From Lates calcarifer (lineage: Eukaryota; Chordata; Actinopteri; Centropomidae): a DNA stretch of 64,000 bases. The stretch is from the NCBI RefSeq assembly GCF_001640805.2, contig NC_066833.1, forward strand, positions 19,160,531-19,224,530. The letters run 5' to 3'. Below are positions 38,201-52,600 of this stretch, piece after piece. Every line of letters starts with the position of its first letter. Position 1 is the first letter of the stretch. Made by a program: the position numbers and the translations under genes. A model generated the notes under the pieces. That model made no database searches. It saw nothing but the letters and a program-made list of their open reading frames with translations, and was not told where the DNA came from.

Positions 38201-41200
38201 TAATATTGAAATTTTGTTAGCTGACAATATGAATTGTGAAAAGTGTAGTGTTGTTTTAGAAAAGATGAAAATGACCTTCATTATTCAGTGTTTTTTGCAC
38301 AAGCTAGCAATTTTTAATCAGACCTGTGTTATTCAAGGCAGCCCTATCCAGGCAGGAATACTATCCTTTTCTACTGTATGTTGTTTTGCTGCCGGCACTG
38401 GTGATAGAGACATCTCACAAGAGTATCTCTGCTCTTGCTTATAAATGCAAATTTCTCATGTTTTGGAAATCTGTTAAGTTCAATATTTCACTGGCTTATC
38501 TGCTCAAAAATAATGACTGCATTTACAGATACTCTCTCTCTGTCCTTTTGTTACTCTGGCAAATATCGTCTCTCCCAATCCATGAACATTCTTGTTTATT
38601 TGTGATGTTCAGAAACTCAGTTGTGATCTTGGATCTCAAGAAAAACCACCACTAAAACATGATTATTAAAATCAACACACTGATGTCTCCTGTCTCTGTG
38701 CTCAGTGTAGTGGTTCAGATTCTGTCTCAAATCATTCCCATTTTGCTACATGCACTGAATCTACCATCCAAAGTTAACAAGTGGCAAATTATAGACCAGC
38801 TGTGGTGTGGAGAACTGTAGCAATTGTGCACCTTTAGGAGTAAATTGTCTCTTTTTCACGGTGAATGGCTTCCAAATGGCTGCCTGGAAAACCTGTCAGC
38901 TTGTGACAGCTTGTCTACAAGTGTAACCTATAACATACAGTATTTTAAATTTGTTCAGTTCATTTTCGTTTTCTTCTACACACTATATTTATTGCATGTA
39001 TTTTCACTGTCTCACTGCTTGGAATGTTTGACTGGTACAATATAAAGGTGAATATCAGCCTTGTGGGTGTGCTGCAAAAATGAGCATGGGAATGTTGTAT
39101 GTTGAGACTACTGTCTGTTTTTTTTGTACAAATGCCTAGGCCTAAGCTGGATGACAGTGTGAGGTGCCTGGCTCTACCTCAGCTCCTATAGTATCAGCTT
39201 ATCAGCTTAGCTCAGCTACTCACAACACACTTGCAGATAGCAGAAATCATCACTGACCACTGTTGATCAGGGATGACCCCATACACAATACTCTGTGACT
39301 ATAGACGACAGTAGCGTCCTCAGACTTCACTGCAGAGTCTGCAAAATGGGTGAACGTTCTCACGCCAATATATTGCATTTCTCCCTGTTATCTTAATCAC
39401 GCATGCTCTGGCCCGTCAACATACTGACGGCCCCTCTCGTTTCTTTGTGTTCCAAGAATTTGTTATGGGAGTGTAATCCCAAGATTCACCACATCAAAGC
39501 GGCTGATGTAGAGATGTGATGTGTCATTCGTCATGTGTGAGACTGATGTAATAGTTCAGTTTTTGGAAATTGTGTTTCGCCCTCTGGCAGCCTGACATTA
39601 TCTGGCTGGGGGGGGGGGGCGCAGTACTGATTTCTGAGGTTACATTTCCTGATTATCTTACTTTTTCTATATTGGTGACCTTCATTTAAGACAATTAGGT
39701 GCTTGTTTAAATGTAACCAACATTGCCTGCTTCAATAAAGCAGTGGACATATGGGCACTGTGTGACTAATGCTTTGAAAGGTTGGATCTGTTTTATTGCT
39801 TCATTTGGCACACTGCAGTCCTGCTTCCCATTACGGTTGCCATGTGATTTATGTTGTGCTCTTTGGAGAGTGCTAGAGAGGAGCTCTGTATATACATTAA
39901 AAAAGCAGTGATAGCGAATGTTTACCTTGATCCTGGCTGCCTTTTTATTTCATCTTGGACATTGACATAGGAAAGAAATGGGTTAGAAGCCCTGTTTAGT
40001 CCCCATGCTTTCTTGTACATAAATGCTGTTTGATCATCTAAAGCACGAGGATGTTATTGACAATGTCAAGCCTTTAAGTCTGATAGAACCTTGGACTTTT
40101 CATCCTCACTGTCTCTGGCATGATATATGGCCAGAATCACACCATCTGATATCACCACACCACCTTCCACCAACACACAACTAGCAGACTAGCGGGTCTG
40201 TAGTATAATCCACCAAATTTCCTTCTAACAGTTGTTTGTCTAACAAGCAAATAAGCAGTAATCATAATGTCACTGAGGATGTCTTTGTCTTCTTTCACAG
40301 TTGAATCTAAAATAGTAGACGTGTCCTTTGCTCTGCTATGTTTTATTTAGCAGAGTGGAATGACAGATAACCTTTGCATCAACATCCTACTCTCATGTTT
40401 AATTTGTAGCTATGCTTCCTGCCAGTTGATTACACTGATACCTTTATTCAAGCCCCCCCCCCTCCCCCGTTTACTTGCAAATGCACACCGTTCTCAGTTC
40501 CATAATATTAAACTGAGGTATTCAACTACTGGATTTCTGCACTTTGAGTCATAGTCCAATTGCAGTAGAGCCACATAGATATTGTCTTCTTGTGTTGTAC
40601 AATTTTAGTATTGCCTCAGTGAACAATATTATGTCAACAACTGCTAGCTTGCCTTTATACCTCGCCCCTTAAGAAACTGCAGTTACCAGGTACTGGCTGC
40701 ATATTAGGTCATGAACAGGTTCATTTTCACATTTAAGGATTCATTTAGAATATGCTGTATATGTATTCTGTTGGAAAATGTACTGCTCTAGCGACATATT
40801 AACAATGAAAATGTCATCCAGGAGATGCCATTTGCCTTGTACCAGCTGCATTTACTAAGCTAAGAACAACAGATTAATAGCACTTGATTGGGAGATGCAT
40901 GAAATTCCTTGTCCTTTTTTCTCTCTCTCTACCCCCTCTCTTCCTCCTTCTCTGTATGTGTCTAATTAAAAACTGCAGGCTGAGCTACACAATTTATGGC
41001 TAATGCTTTCTGTCGATGGGGCAGCAGTAGGCAGGAGCTGTAGGGACGTGTTCATGATGAATGTCAAGTCTGTGCAGAACATGTGGGACTCCTGTTTCCC
41101 AGCGCTATGTCCCACCCCCAGATCACTCCTCATGAAAGTGATCCACATGCAAACTGCAAACCGTACTAACACTGCTATGAAAGACAAATGCATTTCTTGG

Positions 41201-44200
41201 AACACTAAGGCCTTGCATCATTCATCAGAGCCCATTTGGCTCCTTAACTACCAACCCTTTCCACTGTATTCATGGTAGCATTCAATACTTGTTTGAAGCA
41301 GTCAATACAAGCAGGAATTCATTTTTTGGTGTGAAGGTGTCCCTAAAAGATGGATGTGTTCTGAAGAATGATGACAACAGAAAGCCTGCGCTTTGTGTTT
41401 TGCAAGTAGTTCTCAGCAGCGAAAATTGATTATTATCCTGGCATTATGAGCGCAGATGGATGTCTTCGCTGGGCTTGTAGCATATGTGCATTCTTGCATA
41501 GGAGGAGGTCAAAGATGTGATTACACTGATGCATAAAAGACTATGGCTTAGACAGGCAAACCAGTGAATAGGTGAAGGTGTTTAGTATCACAAGGGCAAA
41601 CTTTGCTATGGATCACATTTAGTGTGACAGTGGGACTACTGCTATATCAGTGTCACAGAACATCCCAGAGGCTCTCCAGTGTAACCAATACTACTCTACC
41701 ATCTGGCACCCAACACTGATCATTTTCTCTATAGACTCCTTATTTACAACCTACATCCTGTAGCTTCATCTGAACTTTTCTATCCTTGATGACAACCAGC
41801 TTTTCCCACACTCAAGAACCCACTCTCTGGAAAGAACGTAGGTTTCTCTTATCTCCCAGCACGGTCAGAAAAAGTGGGTCTTTTGTGAGAGCATTTTGTA
41901 AAGAGCAAACCTGAGTTGCATGATAAACTAACCCTTAATGTAGCGTATTGATTGTGTAGCAATGCAATGTTTTTCTCTTCAAGCACTCTGCACAGCTCCT
42001 CTCTCATGATAGCATGCTTAGTGTGCTTCAGCACCATCAGTTGAAAAGACAATATGTAAAGTCATTGGCCCACTACCATTGACTTAACTGCACAAAGTGT
42101 GTCAGTGTCTGTTTAAAAATATTTTGCTTTTAAGCAAAAGAAATGTTTTAGAAGATACGTAAAGTACGTATAATAGACATTACTTGGCCTTGAAAATCCT
42201 CCTTCTGTAATACTGTGTGTTACTGTAGTTTTGCAGGTCAGTCTGAAGTTGGTGGGATGGATCAGACAGAACACTTAATCACTTTCCAGGTGGAGTGGGA
42301 GTCAAGGCCAGGAACCATAACTTGTCATCAGAAGACATGACAGAATGAAAATCTGATTGAAACTCAGAGGAGCATGGCTTTTCAGCTGAACTGCAGGTGT
42401 ACCACTGAACTTGTTATGCACCCAGCCGCCGTGACCTGTACGCACTCAATTTTCTGTCATCCTTTGACCATAAGAGCATTGCCCCACAGGAGCCCTCATC
42501 CTGCACAACCTGTGGGTGTAGACACAAATGGGGAGAAATGGAAACCTTCAAAATAATTGGCTTCATTTCAGCTGGTCTGCTTGGTGACCTCAAAGAGAGA
42601 AAGTCGAGTGGGAGAGAACGGCTTTTTAAAAAATGTCTTTACCACTGCCAACCACTGAGAAGGTTTCAGTCTCTCTGCTTTTTATATCCCTGTACTTCCA
42701 CCCATCCAGAAAATCACTGAGGCCAAAAGTGAGTGGCGTTGCTATTTTTCCCATGGCAGCAGAAGGAATTAATTGTGTTAAGTGGGATGATGGACATCAG
42801 CAGTGATTTGTGAGGTTTGGAAGACTGCAGCTGGTGTCAAAGCATCCGTGTATAGAATCAATCAAAGAGATGTTAATGTCTGAGGAGGTGGATTTAACAT
42901 TGTGATGCAATTCTAATTAGAAGGCCATCGGGAATGCATGGTAATTATAGTCAGAACTTGACATATTTATTATTGTTTTTTTTTTAAACCCCTTCTTTCC
43001 ATTATTTCACTTTCATCACAGATTGATGAACAGATACAGTAGAGGACTTTTGAGTGATGCAACTTCACACACACCTTCGAACAGTGTTACAACACATTGA
43101 TATACTACCTCTTTCTGTATCTTGCATGTACCTTCCATTAGATGAAAAGATACTGTGTTTGCAGTTAGAATAGTGCTGATCCATGCTGATGACTCTGTTA
43201 CTGGATTATCGTTGTTAGCATCACCCATCTGCTACTATGCAAGAAGATAACATGGACAGGGAGGAACAGACAGCGGAAAACAAATGCTTACGTGCACCCT
43301 GAACAAAACAACACTGAGAAATATTCACAGATACGGCTGGAAAGAGTAAAAAGACAGAACAGAAAAGGTTTCAGCTCATACTCTCAGATTGCATTGTTTT
43401 TAGTCTTTCTTTTTTTACCCATTTACTTAGTATTGATGTGAAAAGTGTACACACACTTGCTGAGAGTTAGATAAGATAATTGACAACACTTCTGTACAGT
43501 AAATTTGATAATGGAAAAAAGGCTTAATAGCAGCCCTAACAACCTAAGCTAACTGGCAGCTGGCACTAGCTTCATATTACAGTCATGAGTGGTATTGATA
43601 TTGCTCATCTCATATTCTGCAAGAGAATAAGCATATGTCCCAAAATGTCACACTATTCATTTAAGCTAATAAACCACTGAACAACTTCCTGAGGGCTTTC
43701 AGGAATCATGTCATAAGACGTATTTGACATTTTGTGCCAAACAAGCAACATCAGCTATGTTTTAAAGGTCCAAACAGATAGCAGATAACTGCAGAATAAT
43801 GAAGCTGGCAAAAAGAAAACAAAGTGCACACCACATTTAAATCAGGTGTTTGGTAAGCTTAGCTTTGAGACCGGCAATATGATTTCTGCTTAGCTGTTTT
43901 TGTATCCAAGGCAACATGTCAGCTTAGTTGGTTTGCTTTGCCTCTGCACAGCAGGGAGTTCCTGTGTCTGAGTCTGGGGTTTCAGATTCATCTCCCTGTA
44001 CTTGTATGCATCTACAGTTAGTGTTTCAGTTTCCCTTTACAAAGATGTGCATTTCAAGAGAATTGTAAACTCTAAACTGGTCCTTACACCTGTGATGGAC
44101 TGGAAATCTGATGAAGCAGTTTCCCTGTCCTCTGCCCAGTATGTCATCTGTGTATGCTGGGATATGCTTCAACCCTGAGTAAGAATATGCAATTGCACAA

Positions 44201-46485
44201 GTGCACAGAGTACAGCTGTATTTGATGCTCCATATTTTATTGTACAAGCTAGTTTGTGTAGGTAAAGTGTCAAGAGAATTTGTTGCATTTATACCACAAT
44301 ATACATAAAAAGAAATGAAATCTTACCCTGACAGTAATGTGAATATGCTTCACTCAGTCACAGCTGAGGAGAACACAGAGATATAAGGCTGTTGTTATGA
44401 GAAATGTTGATTAATCTGAATGTTTGAGATATTGTGCCATCATAACACTTGCAGAGTGTTTGTATTATTGATTATATTGTTGTTGTTGTTTTTTTTGAAT
44501 AGCTATAGCAGCCTGCATTTAAATGATTGATGGTGCTTTGTGCTTTGTCTCAGTAGAATCTCATACTGTTGATAAGTTCATTGTTTTCCAGTTAAGTGAC
44601 ATTTTTACTCTGAGATGATAAGCTGCTGTTGTGTTTGTGGGGTCATACTCACATATGTGAACTCAAATTTGTTCCAGTCAGAGTAATTTGTTCTGTAAAT
44701 CATCTCCAGTATATTAGCACATGTGTGCTTTCGTAGGACCTGCATCCAGCTGCTTAAAATGTCTCAGTGTGACTTGCACCTCACATGCTTACGTTTGTGC
44801 AAGATGGTGTACATACATCCATCAAATTAATTTAAAATGTTTATGTAGGTCATAAAGCACCCAGAATACTGTACGTGCTGGCTCTGTGCTTTTCTTTATT
44901 ATCTATAAACTTAAATGTATTTGCTTGTTAAACCTGTTTTAATTCCGAGTTATGAAGGCACGATAGGCTTTATATTTAAGTCAAACTGGAAATCAGATTT
45001 GGAAAGGACAAACTGAGACATAATTTCACAAGTGCTATCAATAGAAAATGCCAGTTTAATTATCCTGCAGAAAAGAATTACCGAATAAGAAATCTTGTCT
45101 GCCGCATATCACTGTGAAATGAAGTAAATTAACACTAAAGGGTAGAGTGTGCACAGTTTATTAGTGGCACATTTTACCTTTTAATCCTTGTCAAAACCAT
45201 TGTAATCTGGTTGAATATTTAATTTTTACCACTGATTTATAATTGATACACAGTTATGGTTTTTATCCTCTCAGCATACTGCACATCCTAGCTTGACAAA
45301 TGAAGGGTGATGAAGCAAGGTCAAAATGATACATTCAGTGTTTTTTTTTTTATTATCATTTTATTGAATTATGCATTATAAATATGAAAGCACTTTTGCT
45401 CTTTGCTCTCCACTCACACTGCCACAGGAAACAGTGGCCTTATCAGTGAAGCATGGCTACAGCTTTCATGTCATTTACGTCTCATCAGTCCCATGCCTGG
45501 TAAGGGATGATACTTGATATTCAGAGGGTAGCTTTGTCTCCTCAAATTAATCAGCGGCTTCTGTTTTCTTGTGCAGAGGAGAATCACCAGGGAGATCCAG
45601 AAATTGTTGGTGTAATGTACAAATCTAAAACAAAGGGAGGTTGTGAAACACAATCTGGATGTGTGTGTTGAAGGGGATTTCAGGTGTGGGCTTTTGTGAT
45701 CAATGGGATGTGAAGCACCAGACTGGGGGTGTGAGTGGTACTAGAATTCCTGTGATATTTGGATGAACACCAGTGGTCTGAGAGTCATTAGAGAAAATGG
45801 TGGAGACTATGATTATACCCTCTGTTTATTCATATGTATGGATTTAATGTGAAGGTTGTGGAAGGAAAAATTTAAATATACTCCTATGAGACCGAAGATT
45901 GAGTCCTATTAAGACTTACAGCTTCAATGGCAGCAGCTTTACATTAGAAAGCTCTGAAAACCCTTGAGATGAATCAGCAGCTTATGTACTTGTCATATAC
46001 TGTATAGTGAGTATGATCTGTGTATTGCTGTTGTATCTTTGTATATTTTGCTAGAGCTCTGGACAGAATGTACTGTGATAAAATTAGTGGGAAAGTGGTT
46101 TTCAAGATGCATATAATCAAAATAAGAATTATTCATTCATTCAAACTCTTTAAATGTGTAAAATAATCTTTAAAAACATCACTAACAATATCATCACAAT
46201 ACAATGCCTCTCAAAGTCAGTAAAAAAAAACTAACAAAAAAAACACAGTACTATTGAATTATTTATCTGTTCAATTGGTGGACAACATGTTGCTTTCACA
46301 AAGGTCATCTCAGAGGCTCTGAGTGATACACATGTAGTAAAGTAAAGATCCAGTATTGTCTTGAGGTTAATTCAGATGTGTCTCAGAGACAGAAGGAAAC
46401 CATCTCAGAGGGATGTCTGAGTGGGTTTTTTCCCCTCCCCTTTTCTTCTCGATCTCTCAAGTGTTGACTGGATTGTGTTTGACAG

Positions 46486-46647
46486 ATATGGAGTCTGGAG
46501 AGCGGCTGGCCTCCCCATCTTCAGCCTCATCCTCCCATCACATGGCCTCCTCCTCAGCCAGCTCCTCCCCTGCTCCAACCCAGACACCCTCCAGCAAATG
46601 CAGCCCCGCCCCTAACCCTGCAGGCAGTTCCCCTCTCACCACCTGTG
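46486..46647 (+). CDS. baz2b: baz2b coding exon 1: start codon and Ser-rich N terminus
   Basis: The acceptor GTTTGACAG is followed by two 5' UTR bases and ATG at 46488. It encodes MESGERLASPSSASSSHH and a Ser/Pro-rich run. The donor is GTATGT, leaving in phase 1. Confidence 0.93.
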
Positions 46648-49600
46648 GTATGTACACAGACAGAAAACTTCTCATTAGAGCTACTTAGATGTGCAAAAAG
46701 GCAATGCATAAGATCAAATGTGACTTGAAGATAATTGTTTTTTGGTTTCTGATCAGTATATGTGATTATTCTGCTGACATTTTGGACAAGATTGAGAGAT
46801 TGCTGTAGGTATGTTAAGGTTTTAGTGTGTTGTGCTGCAAGCAACGTTAACAGTCACCCACAAAACAGCCTTAAATTCACAGGCTATTAATAAATGGAAA
46901 TGAATGCAACATTCTGACTGACTTTATACTCACTCTGCACTTTATAACCACACTCAAGCTTTTGAGAGGAAAAAAATAAAATGAAGCAAATCTATTCAGA
47001 GGGGCTGTCTAACTAAATTCTGTGGAAAACACTGAATTAAATCTGTGCAACAATAAGGGGCTTAAGACACCTTCCTCCAGTTTTAACATGTTACAGACAA
47101 TTTTGATAGGAGTGGAAAGGCTGTTGAATTAATGAATGCCAACAATTAAAAAGCTGTGTACGCCCTTGTGGATGTCTTTTGACAACCTTTAGCTCCAGTT
47201 TATCCTGTGTGATTTGACATGTCTGTCAGCCTCACACTGTGCATGCAGCCGCCAACATCCTCTTGTTTTCTCTGAATACTAATTGTGGTCAGAGCCATTA
47301 TGCATTGAGCAGCGGTGATGCATAAGCTGTCAGATTACCCCTGACCACAAAATAATGTGCAAATTTACATACCGTGGTTTGTGATTTTTTTTTTTCTTTT
47401 TTCTTTCATGATAAGATGCCCCAAAAAGTAGCTTTTTTTCTCATGCTATGACAATGAGGAACACATTAGAGACATTCTCATAAATTATTCATTTGCAAAC
47501 CCCCACACCAAACGTGCACAGAAATTTCCCAGATAATTTATTTTGGGCTGAACATTACTGAAAGTACACTGGCACCTCTGTAGTCGCATTGCTGCTATGA
47601 GTATCAAGTAAATTGAGTTCTTTCAAGAGATTTCTTATCTCCTATGGGAAGTAAAAGAAAGCTATCACACACACACACTGATGGTAACACCCCTTTGAAT
47701 AGAATTATGGTCAAGCTTTCGTACTTTTAAAAGCTTTGTAATTGCTTTTACTGGGTGAGTTTATCCAAGAAACATTTTATGTGGCACCTTCTATTGTATT
47801 TAACACAGTGTCTGATTCCATATTAGTATATGAGAAGAGTCATGACCTGGTTATTTTAAAGAAGTTTGTGAAAGATTTCACAGCTTCAGTGTAGCAGGAA
47901 GACATCATATAAAGCCATCAGTTAAATTGTAGTATTGCTGACTGTTTGGAGCAAATTTTACAAATCCACCTTAAATTAGTGAGGACTACAGACAGGAGTT
48001 AGGGTTTCTGAATTATGAATTGGTTACAAGATAAACTCTTTTGTTCTCCAGGCCATTTGCTACAGATGATGGGGGATGAATGTTTAAATACATCTGGCAG
48101 CTCCAATGGTTTTCCTGTAGTCAGCCATCCAGCTTTTGGGCTCTATACATCAAGTTCGGGCCGGTCTGAGTTTGGAGGCCTTGGTAGTCTTGGATTGTCT
48201 GCCTTGGCTGCTCACTCTCAGTTTGGTACATTTCCAGGTAAGGAAGCTCAAGTTTTCAAATTTTAATAATGGAGGTGAGAAGAAAAGTCTGTTTCATACT
48301 ACAGTTAAGTGATATCAATGGTCTGTAATGGATTTTTTTTGTGGGTTCCTCCTGGATTCTACCTTTATTGAAATATTCTGCAAACAGTAAAGATAGGATT
48401 ATATCGCACAGTTGTGTTTTTGCTTTTTTGTCAAAGCAGGTACATGCAACAGCCTGCATTATCTTATGTTGTCATCCTTTTTAACACAGCATAAGAAAGA
48501 AAAAGTACCTAATTTGGTCCTCAATTTTCAATTTTCTCTCAAAAATGTTTTGAACATTATATTACAAATTTAGGCGATATTTAATTGTGTGCAGTTTGAA
48601 TGACAATGTGATATAAACACTAAGAAGCGTGGCTTTCTGGAAACTGTAGAGCTGGGAAATGTCCAGCAGATGAGCTGAAACTCTGCAGAATTCCAGTACA
48701 CTGGCAAAACTATACTTTGAACTGAGTGATTAGTGCTGTTATCGAGTTACGTTAACTGTTGCTCTTATGGCTTGTTGACATCTTGAATTCTCTGTATATA
48801 TATGAAGATAGAGCTGGCTATTTTTGCCTAACTGTACGGTATCTCTCCTCCATTCTAGACTGGTGGCGGCCATCTGAAGCGCATACCAGAGGAGCAGCAG
48901 CCTTCTTCCCTCCTCTTCTGGGTTTGCATCCTGTATTTGCATCAAACTTGAAGAGCCATGATCCTGCTCACTTACAGTCCTGTGCCTCAGGTTAGCTCCT
49001 GTTAAAGGTCATATGTGTTGTAGTAGCTTACAGCAAAAAGAAGCTCTACAAACACCAATTAGGTGCTTACTGTATATGTACATGAATATACCATGTTAAC
49101 ATTATGAGACTGACCTTGTTAAGTGCTACTGGTATTTCATAAGGTTATTTTCTTCTTAGCCTTTTTTATTGTCCTGCCAATGTGTTTGACTCATATTACT
49201 CGTTGTCATGAGTGTCCATCTGAAGAAATGAACAATGCTAATTTCTGTAGGCGTGAATGGAACAGTGAATGGTAGGAGTGCTTCCTCTCCTACTGGGAAC
49301 TCTGCTGTGAACACCAGTTCATTTCCAGCAAAGGGAAACAAAGAGAAAACTAAAGCCAACAGTGGTCAGAGTCCAAAGAGCTGTCAGGACCCAGGCCAAC
49401 TACACCAGAAGACTGTTCAGAAAACAAAAGAAAAGGTTAATGTTTTGTCAAGCATTTATGTGTCTTTCCTTATTTACAATGTGCATGAAAACCGACTTTA
49501 CTGATCTGTTTAATCGTATTGACAAATTTGGACTTCTGTTATTATTTAGAAACCCAGCAAAAGACCACTAGAGACCTCGAGCATGAGCGGCAGCCAGTCA

Positions 49601-52600
49601 GGATCCTTGTCAGATAGCTCCAGTGATGGTGAGGAGAGCAGCAGTGATCCTGATGACATGGAGGAGGAGGAGGAAGAGGAGGACAATGATGAAGATGAGG
49701 ATGATCAGAGCAATGACAGCGAGGACTCTGATTCAGGAAAAGAGAGTCAGTTTAAACGGAAAGTCAAGGTAAGGCACAGCTGTGTTCAAGTGCTGCTGTT
49801 TGTGTTTAAATATTCAGCTGAGTATTCAGATGAGTTCGGAAAATCAGTTGACATTTTTTTGTCAATAAAATTTTGCAAAGCATGACAAAGACAAAAGATT
49901 TTCCTTTTTCAGTTTCTTCAGAATAATGCCTGAATAATGCATTCTAGGTTGGTGTGAAACTTAAGATGAAAACTCCTGGGAAAAGAAGTTATTTTGTTAA
50001 GTTTTATGTCTGAATGGATTTGTAAAGTGTCCCTGTGTAAAACTGCTCTCTGTAAATGTTAGTTGGATTGTCAAAAGCAGCCTTAGTGGTGGGTGGCAAA
50101 CTGGATGTATGTGCTAGCTGACAGAGCTGCCACTGTGAGGCTCTCTCAGCAGGATCTGACATGACATGTTGTCTTCTCCCTGTTTTCCTCATCCTCCCAC
50201 TCAGCGGCTGACACAGAACACTACCGAGAGTAAAAAGAGGAGACCTCGTACCACTGATGGAAATACAACTCAAGACAGTCATTGTGATAGCGTTCCTTTG
50301 ACTTCCTCGTACTGCCTCCAGTCTCATTCTGCTGTCCGGGCTCAATCCACAGCACTGTTTCTCCAGAGCTCCAGGACCGCAGAGGAGGGAGGCCAGAAAC
50401 ACATCAGTGTCATCCAGGCCACAGGGCTGGCAGCCAGCAACAGTCCCTCAGCGCAGTCCCACAGAGAGGCCTCTCCTCTGCTCTCTAGGTCCTCACCCAA
50501 CCCCATGTCCTTCTCCAGCTCACCCAAACACTTACCTCCTTCCACTTCACCAAAGCACTTCTCTCATTCGTCCTCACCAAAGCATAGCTCTGTCTCCTCC
50601 TCTCCCAAACCACTTGCTCTCTGTTCCCCTACAAAACCCCTGTCTCTGGGTTCCTCACCTAAACCCTCATCTCTTTCTTCACCCAAACCTCTCTCCCTCT
50701 CTTCTTTACCCAAACCACCAACACTGTCAGCCTCAGAAAAGCCCTCGCATAAACAAAGATTTTTGATGCCCTCTCCCAAGCACACACAGCCAGTTGATAG
50801 CCTGAAGGAGAGCAGTGGAAACATCCCAGATGAAATGTCATTACACTTCAACAGTTTTAAATTAAAACAGGTGAGTTGTATTTTTTTATTCACATTGTGG
50901 CATTGTAGCTGATTTTCCTTTTACAGAAAATAAATCAACTGTAATGAAGCAAGTGTTTCTCTCTCTTTTGCAATAGAGGGAGCTCTGTTTTCATGTATTG
51001 TCCATCATTCTTTCTGTCATGAAACAAAAATCAGTGGATTCCTTCACAACAGAAAATGAATGCATATACACTATTATTAGGGTTTTTTATTATACTACAT
51101 GAGAGTCTGACCACCACATGAGTTGAAGTCTAGAAGTGACAATGCCTTTCGCTCTATTGGGAATACTTCTCAAAACTGACAAGCAATTAGCTCTGTTATG
51201 CTTTAGGATGTTTGTTATCAAAAGAGAGAAATCGGCCTCTTTTACAGGGAGTTATTGTTACTGTTCTAAGAAGGAGGGAAAATGTGGCAATCTGTAACAA
51301 GAGGGTTTTAATTCATATGATGGTGGTACATAAAATATGGGCTTTTGCTTGCCAGACTATAACAATAGCAACAAATACAAGATGACAGCTAAAGTCGCAC
51401 GATGGCACTAAGCCAAACAATTTGAAAATATTTTTCCACAGTGGCCTTTTTTTCTTCACTGCTGTTGACAGGCTTGAGTCTGCTCTTCATTGTCCCTGTC
51501 TCTTATTACACCTTAAATTCCTTCATTCACAGCCTACAGTAATGTAATGTGAGTGACAGTTTGTGTAATTACTTGCTTTTTTTCTTTGTCTCCCTTTTCT
51601 TTTTCATTTTTATTTAGCCCATCCATTCCAAGGACTCTTTCAAGCAGGCCTTCTCTCTTCGACCTTTGAGCAAGAACTGGTATAAAAGTCACAAAAATCC
51701 AGCATTCTCTTCATCATTGACAACACCTAAATATTCGTCTGGTACGATGAGAAGTAATTTGCTATCTCTCTCGCACAGCAATGACACCAATCTGTTCCTG
51801 AAACATCACCCTAATGGAGTAATCCACAGCGAAGTTCAGGATGCGCCCTTAGCTCTCATCACAAAGCCGCGCAGCCAGAGCAGCACCCCGAACAGCACCC
51901 CGAACAGCAAGCCGCTTCTGGCAGCTACTACCCCTCCCTACCCAATGCCCATCAACTTGAGCACTGGCACCAAGGAACCATCAGGCAGCTCTGTTTCCCC
52001 TTTTAAGTCTTCTCCCTCATCTGCTCACGGATCAAGGAAGACCAAGACTCCAAAATCTCTGCATGCAGGAAAGAGCCTCCCTAAAACCAACTCATCCTAT
52101 TCACCTGTAGACTTGGTCAGAGGCAGTGAGTCTGATATCCACAGCAGCAAGGAGTTAGACTCAGACTCTTTAGGAGAGGACTACGATGATGACGATGACG
52201 ATGAAGATGATGAAGATGATATCAATGATGAAGATTCTGGAAGCAGTCTGTCAGGTGAGATTAAACAGCCCATTCGTTAACAAAGAAGTGCACGTTAGTA
52301 CAAGTAGAAACTGTTAGGTGAAGTAAATTAGCGGTGCTCTCTGTGGCTTGGTTGTGAGATTGTGATGATTAGGATTTATTACTGTTCTTTTCTCTTTCTG
52401 TTCTTTCTGTTCTGTTCTTTTCTGCTCTTACTCTCTCTTTTCCTGTGTCATACTGGAATTCCCTGCAGAGTCAGAGAGCAATCTGGAGAGCGACTCTGAT
52501 GGCTCCGAGGATGATATGAAAGAGCGTGGTGAGACAGAAGCAGATAGCGATGCAGAAAGGACTCCTCTAAAACAAGCTAAAGCAAGTCCCCGGAAGTCCC

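Larger units (their letters stand above)
28585..46485 (+). other. Large intron before the first coding exon of baz2b
   Basis: About 17.9 kb. The only recognisable element is the BEL/Pao relic (about 30270-32150). Elsewhere I see AT-rich sequence, a G-run at 39609-39620, a C-run near 40455-40469 and short chance open frames. Deeply conserved enhancers cannot be judged without alignment. Confidence 0.6.

Noticed and set aside
50004..50545. Antisense frames under baz2b exon 6
   Set aside because: Mirrors of the real, well-conserved + strand exon.
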